Below are positions 60,413-64,000 of a stretch of DNA of 64,000 bases, piece by piece. The position numbers and the translations under genes are program-made. Below the pieces are notes generated by a model that saw only the letters and a program-made list of their open reading frames with translations, made no database searches and was not told where the DNA came from. The DNA lies in contig NZ_WBVQ01000001.1 in assembly GCF_008933165.1 (NCBI RefSeq), positions 434,001-498,000 on the forward strand, given 5' to 3'. How positions within the stretch are numbered: position 1 is the stretch's first letter; the number at the start of each line of letters is the position of its first letter. This stretch comes from Phaeocystidibacter marisrubri (GTDB lineage: Bacteria; Bacteroidota; Bacteroidia; Flavobacteriales; Schleiferiaceae).

Positions 60413-61201
60413 TTAGAGGTGAGAGGTCACTAGCTGGACGAGCTCTTCTTCAATTGCGCTAGAATAGGCAATGATCTCTCTGCCAAAAATGGGGTCGTTG
60501 GTTGGTGTAAATGCGCGAACCTTTCCACCCGCTTCTTCCACGATATGCGCTCCAGCAGCTACATCCCAAGGATTGAGACTGTATTCGAAGAACCCATCGA
60601 ATCTTCCACAAGCTACATAGGCAAGGTCAACGGCCGCAGAACCCCAACGTCGAACGCCTCTTGTTTTCTGGAAACACTCACGAAGTAGGTTGAGGTAGGC
60701 TTCCATCTTGTGGAAGTCGTAATACGGAAAGCCCGTAGCAAGCAGGGAATCCGATAGGTGAGGGTTGGTACTGACGCGAATTGGACGGTCGTTACAGAAA
60801 GCCCCTCCGCCTTTCCATGCGTAGTAACACTCATTCTGTCCTACTTCATAAACCACGCCCATAATAACCTTCTCGCCGTCGTGCAGCGCGATGCTTACGG
60901 CGTATTCAGGAAGTCCGTGAAGAAAGTTCGTCGTGCCATCCAAAGGGTCAACAATCCAGTTGGCTCCATTTTTATTGGGTTCACCTGTTCCTTCTTCAGC
61001 AATGAATCCAGCATCAGGGTAGATGTTTTTCAAACCGAGAACCAGGCGTCTTTCCGCTTCTTTGTCCACATGGGAAACTAAGCTATTCAAGCTCTTTGTT
61101 TCTACATCCGCAGCGGTAACCACACTTTGCTCTCTGCGCATATATGCACCTACTTCTCGTGCAAGGTGCACCGTTTCTTTACAGATCGCTTCGAGTTTCA
61201 T
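60413..61201 (-). CDS. suhB: Inositol-1-monophosphatase family protein (SuhB-like)
   Basis: The 262-residue protein shows the metal-binding sites of the Mg2+/Li+-dependent phosphatase fold: Glu-rich AEEGTG, WIVDPLDGTTNFLHG (with DPLDGT) and WDVAAGAHIVEEAGG. It hydrolyses inositol phosphate or related sugar phosphates; in E. coli SuhB also joins the rRNA antitermination complex. Either role is open here. The gene follows mtaB on the minus strand after 53 nt. Confidence 0.9.
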   Translation of the reverse strand: MKLEAICKETVHLAREVGAYMRREQSVVTAADVETKSLNSLVSHVDKEAERRLVLGLKNIYPDAGFIAEEGTGEPNKNGANWIVDPLDGTTNFLHGLPEYAVSIALHDGEKVIMGVVYEVGQNECYYAWKGGGAFCNDRPIRVSTNPHLSDSLLATGFPYYDFHKMEAYLNLLRECFQKTRGVRRWGSAAVDLAYVACGRFDGFFEYSLNPWDVAAGAHIVEEAGGKVRAFTPTNDPIFGREIIAYSSAIEEELVQLVTSHL

Positions 61202-61254
61202 GAACAGAGTTTAGGTGGTTGGTATGGATGGATAGGGAATGAGGTTTCCCCGAA

Positions 61255-62586
61255 TTACGCTTCAATTCCCACGGGTTCAAAACGCACAAGGCCGTCATCA
61301 TCGATGCTGGTCAGTTTTACTTCAGCAACAGAGTTGACCAGAGCGGGATCCCAATGGGTTTTCACTTTGACGTAGTTCTCGGTAAAACCGTGAATCCAGC
61401 CCTCCTTGTTTTCACCTTCAAATAAAACGCGGCGAACAGTGTTCATTTGGTCCTCATAAAAGGCTCTTCGCTTCTTAGCGGAAAGCACGCGAAGCATCTT
61501 ATTGCGCTTCTTGCGGATGTCTTTTGGAACCACTCCGTCCATGTCCCAAGCTTCGGTGTTTGGACGCTCACTGTAGGTGAATACGTGTAAATAAGAGATG
61601 GGAAGTTCTTGTAAGAAACGATACGTTTCCATGAAGTGGTCGTCCGTCTCTCCCGGGAAACCTACGATCACATCCACACCAATACAGGCATGAGGCATGA
61701 CCTCTTTGATTTTGGTTACTCGATCTACGTATAGATTGCTCAAGTATCTTCTCTTCATGCGCTTTAGCATATCGTCGCTTCCACTTTGAAGAGGGATGTG
61801 GAAATGAGGCACAAAACGAGAGCTCTTGGAAACAAAATCAATTGTTTCGTCCTTGAGTAAGTTGGGCTCGATAGAAGATATTCGCAATCGATCAATTCCC
61901 TCAACTTTGTCGAGTTCTCTCACCAATTCAAGAAAAGTGTGCTCATGGCGTTTGTTGCCAAACTCACCTTTTCCATAGTCGCCAATATTAACTCCAGTAA
62001 GAACAATCTCCTTGATGTCTTGCGCGGCAATTTCAGCCGCATTTGAAACCACATTCTCCAAGGTGTCGCTTCTACTAATCCCACGAGCGCGAGGAATGGT
62101 ACAATAGGTACACTTGTAATCACAACCATCTTGAACTTTCAAAAAGGCTCGTGTTCTTTCACCAATGGAATACGATCCGATGAAGGAATTCGCTTCGTCG
62201 ATTTCACAGGAGTGAACTTCGCCGTGATCCGACTTGGTCAGGTCATTCAAATAATCAGTAACCTTGAATTTCTCAGTGGCACCTAGTACGAGATCAACTC
62301 CATCAATCGCTGCAATTTCCTCGGGTTGAAGTTGGGCATAGCATCCAACAATCACCACAAAAGCATCTGGATTCTGGCGCATGGCACGGTTCACAATGCT
62401 CTTGCATTCTTTGTCGGCATTTTGCGTAACAGAGCACGTGTTGATCACATATACATCTGCCGCTTGCTCAAATTCAACTTTAGCGAAGCCTTTATCCACA
62501 AAATCACGCGCGATGGTGCTTGTTTCTGCAAAGTTCAACTTGCAGCCAAGTGTGTGAAATGCAACTGATTTACCGTTCATGTCCAT
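61255..62586 (-). CDS. mtaB: tRNA t6A37 methylthiotransferase MtaB
   Basis: Radical-SAM enzyme that adds a methylthio group to N6-threonylcarbamoyl-adenosine 37. The 443 residues have the N-terminal MTTase domain (FHTLGCKLNFAETS, NTCSVTQNADKECK, VVIGCYAQLQPEEI), the radical-SAM cysteine motif CDYKCTYCTIPRARG (CxxxCxxC) and a C-terminal TRAM-like domain. Two ATGs (62586 and 62580) are possible; a TACCTTTG/TTTG promoter lies just before them. Confidence 0.94.
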   Translation of the reverse strand: MDMNGKSVAFHTLGCKLNFAETSTIARDFVDKGFAKVEFEQAADVYVINTCSVTQNADKECKSIVNRAMRQNPDAFVVIVGCYAQLQPEEIAAIDGVDLVLGATEKFKVTDYLNDLTKSDHGEVHSCEIDEANSFIGSYSIGERTRAFLKVQDGCDYKCTYCTIPRARGISRSDTLENVVSNAAEIAAQDIKEIVLTGVNIGDYGKGEFGNKRHEHTFLELVRELDKVEGIDRLRISSIEPNLLKDETIDFVSKSSRFVPHFHIPLQSGSDDMLKRMKRRYLSNLYVDRVTKIKEVMPHACIGVDVIVGFPGETDDHFMETYRFLQELPISYLHVFTYSERPNTEAWDMDGVVPKDIRKKRNKMLRVLSAKKRRAFYEDQMNTVRRVLFEGENKEGWIHGFTENYVKVKTHWDPALVNSVAEVKLTSIDDDGLVRFEPVGIEA

Positions 62587-62594
62587 AGTGGCGG

Positions 62595-62627
62595 CAAAGG
62601 TACAACAAAGCCCTATCCTGAACCAAA
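62595..62627 (-). promoter_or_regulatory. Promoter of mtaB
   Basis: On the minus strand TTTG (62627-62624) and TACCTTTG (62602-62595) with 21 nt between. The -7 box lies 8 nt before the ATG at 62586. Confidence 0.7.
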
Positions 62628-62642
62628 GGGCTATTGTCTCAC

Positions 62643-62669
62643 TCTATCAGACAAATATCATTTGATAGA
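62643..62669. repeat. Inverted repeat between mtaB and the lipoprotein gene
   Basis: TCTATCA (62643-62649) and TGATAGA (62663-62669) are reverse complements with 13 nt between. It sits in the divergent control region and could be an operator. Confidence 0.45.
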
Positions 62670-62673
62670 ATCT

Positions 62674-62681
62674 TACATTTG
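62674..62681 (+). promoter_or_regulatory. -7 element 4 nt before the peptide-binding lipoprotein start
   Basis: TACATTTG fits TAnnTTTG; GCCT separates it from ATG 62686. No TTG at the expected -33 position. Confidence 0.45.
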
Positions 62682-62685
62682 GCCT

Positions 62686-64000
62686 ATGATCAAAACTGCA
62701 TGGATTCAGCGGTCTGCTGTATGTCTATTTATGTTGATTTTTTCGTGCTCTACGGTTCCAGAAGTGCCAGAGGAAACGGTTTTTCGCTACAACGAATCCA
62801 CCGGTATCTCCACTTTAGACCCTGCTTTTGCGCGGGAACAGTCTAGCATTTGGGCCTGTAACCAATTGTTTAACGGATTGGTACAGATGAATGATGATCT
62901 TGAAGTTATACCCTGTATCGCGCAGAGTTGGACGATCTCAGATAGCGGCAGAACGTACACTTTCGCATTGCGCGATGATGTGTTTTTCCATTCTCATTTC
63001 CTTTTTGGAGAGGACAGCACACGTAGGGTGGTGGCGAGTGATTTTGAATACAGTTTTTATCGACTTACTGATCCGAAAACGGCTTCGCCCGGTGCATGGG
63101 TGCTTCAAGGCGTTTCATCCATATCTGCCACTCATCAAGACACCTTGGTGATTCACCTGAAAGAGCCATTTAGTCCTTTTTTAGGGATGCTGACGATGAA
63201 GTATTGCTCGGTAGTGCCTCGTGAAATAGTGGAAGACTTGGGCGATCAGTTTGGAAGGGAACCCATTGGTACAGGGCCATTTTCTTTTCAATGGTGGTCC
63301 ACCGATGAAAAGTTGGTCTTCCGCAAGAACCCGCTTTATTTTGAGTTTGAAGAGGGTGTTCGTTTACCATACTTAGAAGCGGTTGCTATTGATTTTATCA
63401 CCGATCGGCAGGCGGCCTTCTTGGAGTTTCTCAAAGGGGATATCGATTTGCTTTCAGGTTTGGATGCCAGTTACAAAGATGAATTGCTGACCAGTGATGG
63501 AGTACTTAAAGAGGAATACGAGGGACGCTTTCAACTTCAAAAGTTGCCTTATCTCAATACCGAGTACTTGGCAATCAATCAGAGCTGGGGAGAAGAACAA
63601 GTCATTTCTGATGTGGAATTTCGAAGAGCCCTCAACCTTAGTGTAGACCGCGTAAAAATGATGCGCTATCTGCGCAATGGAATTGGCCATCCTGCCGATG
63701 GCGGGATGATTCCATCGGGACTAAAGGGATATCATCCTGCAAGAACAGGAGGCTATTCCTTTCAACCCGACTCGGCAAAAGTACTTCTGGAGATGGTTCG
63801 CAGTCGCCACAATGGAGCAATTCCGTCGGTTACCTTAAACACCACGTCCAATTATTTAGATTTATGCGAGTATCTTCAATCGAGCTGGAACAAAATGGGA
63901 ATTCCTGTTGAGGTAGAAGTACTTCCCGCACCAACACTACGTGAGGGAAAAGCAGAAGGGACTTTGGCGTTTTTCCGGGCATCTTGGATTGCCGATTATC
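62686..64000 (+). CDS. Peptide/oligopeptide-binding lipoprotein of an ABC transporter (partial)
   Basis: Open to the window end, at least 438 residues. The N-terminus has a lipobox (LFMLIFSC) after a hydrophobic stretch, so it is a membrane-anchored lipoprotein. STGISTLDPAFAREQSSIWACNQLFNGL, SWTISDSGRTYTFALRDDVFFH, GTGPFSF and SVDRVKMMRYLRNGIGHPADG are typical of the SBP_bac_5 (DppA/OppA) family that feeds short peptides or other oligomers to an ABC permease. The ligand cannot be told, and the permease genes would lie beyond the window. SWIADY just before the end is a conserved end-region motif of the family. Confidence 0.9.
   Translation, partial: MIKTAWIQRSAVCLFMLIFSCSTVPEVPEETVFRYNESTGISTLDPAFAREQSSIWACNQLFNGLVQMNDDLEVIPCIAQSWTISDSGRTYTFALRDDVFFHSHFLFGEDSTRRVVASDFEYSFYRLTDPKTASPGAWVLQGVSSISATHQDTLVIHLKEPFSPFLGMLTMKYCSVVPREIVEDLGDQFGREPIGTGPFSFQWWSTDEKLVFRKNPLYFEFEEGVRLPYLEAVAIDFITDRQAAFLEFLKGDIDLLSGLDASYKDELLTSDGVLKEEYEGRFQLQKLPYLNTEYLAINQSWGEEQVISDVEFRRALNLSVDRVKMMRYLRNGIGHPADGGMIPSGLKGYHPARTGGYSFQPDSAKVLLEMVRSRHNGAIPSVTLNTTSNYLDLCEYLQSSWNKMGIPVEVEVLPAPTLREGKAEGTLAFFRASWIADY

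Overview
The window is a chromosomal segment of a Bacteroidota bacterium, most likely Flavobacteriales. Evidence: promoters of the Bacteroidota type (TTG about 19-21 nt upstream of TAnnTTTG), near-absence of Shine-Dalgarno sequences except before rpsU, a fused SecDF, glutamine synthetase type III, several large secreted proteins with type IX secretion (T9SS) sorting domains, and the flavobacterial look of the 16S gene. A family-level placement (Cryomorphaceae/Schleiferiaceae-like) is only a guess. There are no insertion sequences, prophage genes or CRISPR arrays; nearly everything is core chromosome.

Layout. 1-8.7 kb: malate dehydrogenase, then (minus strand) a nine-repeat FG-GAP/VCBS T9SS cargo coupled to a DCC-family protein, then secDF, a TatA-like gene and a Na+/Ca2+ exchanger. 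8.8-16.9 kb: glnN, a PorE-like OmpA/LysM envelope protein, and a tightly coupled purM-prfA-pyrF unit. 17-23.5 kb: a pair of secreted proteins (the second with a type B T9SS domain), DUF2851, a mini-PspC, an AgcS symporter with an unusual exported N-terminal domain, and a membrane-anchored helix-hairpin-helix protein. 23.5-38.8 kb: the translation/transcription block rpsU-xer-hpf, four tRNAs, tuf, tRNA-Trp, secE-nusG-rplKAJL-rpoBC and a DUF3467 gene. 38.8-44.55 kb: a complete rRNA operon (16S, tRNA-Ile, tRNA-Ala, 23S, 5S) behind four tandem promoters. 44.8-51.3 kb: an orphan TPR histidine kinase, a UMF1 transporter, an OB-fold protein and a four-gene cluster of cytochrome c-type lipoproteins, YceI and a DUF5777 barrel. 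51.3-64 kb: AstE/AspA-like protein, purB, an RlmI-like methyltransferase, a 1684-residue repeat adhesin with a T9SS domain, suhB, mtaB and the start of a peptide-binding lipoprotein cut by the window end.

How it fits together: most genes serve growth (ribosomes, RNA polymerase, nucleotides, nitrogen assimilation, protein export). The accessory flavour comes from the cell surface: SecDF exports the proteins, and at least three bear T9SS sorting domains. The most promising little-described items are the cytochrome/YceI/DUF5777 cluster with non-standard haem motifs, the symporter with an exported N-terminal domain, the DUF3467 gene fixed behind rpoC, and several regulatory layouts: the strong SD on rpsU, boxes placed exactly 4 nt before start codons, a start codon buried in a terminator hairpin, and tandem rRNA promoters.
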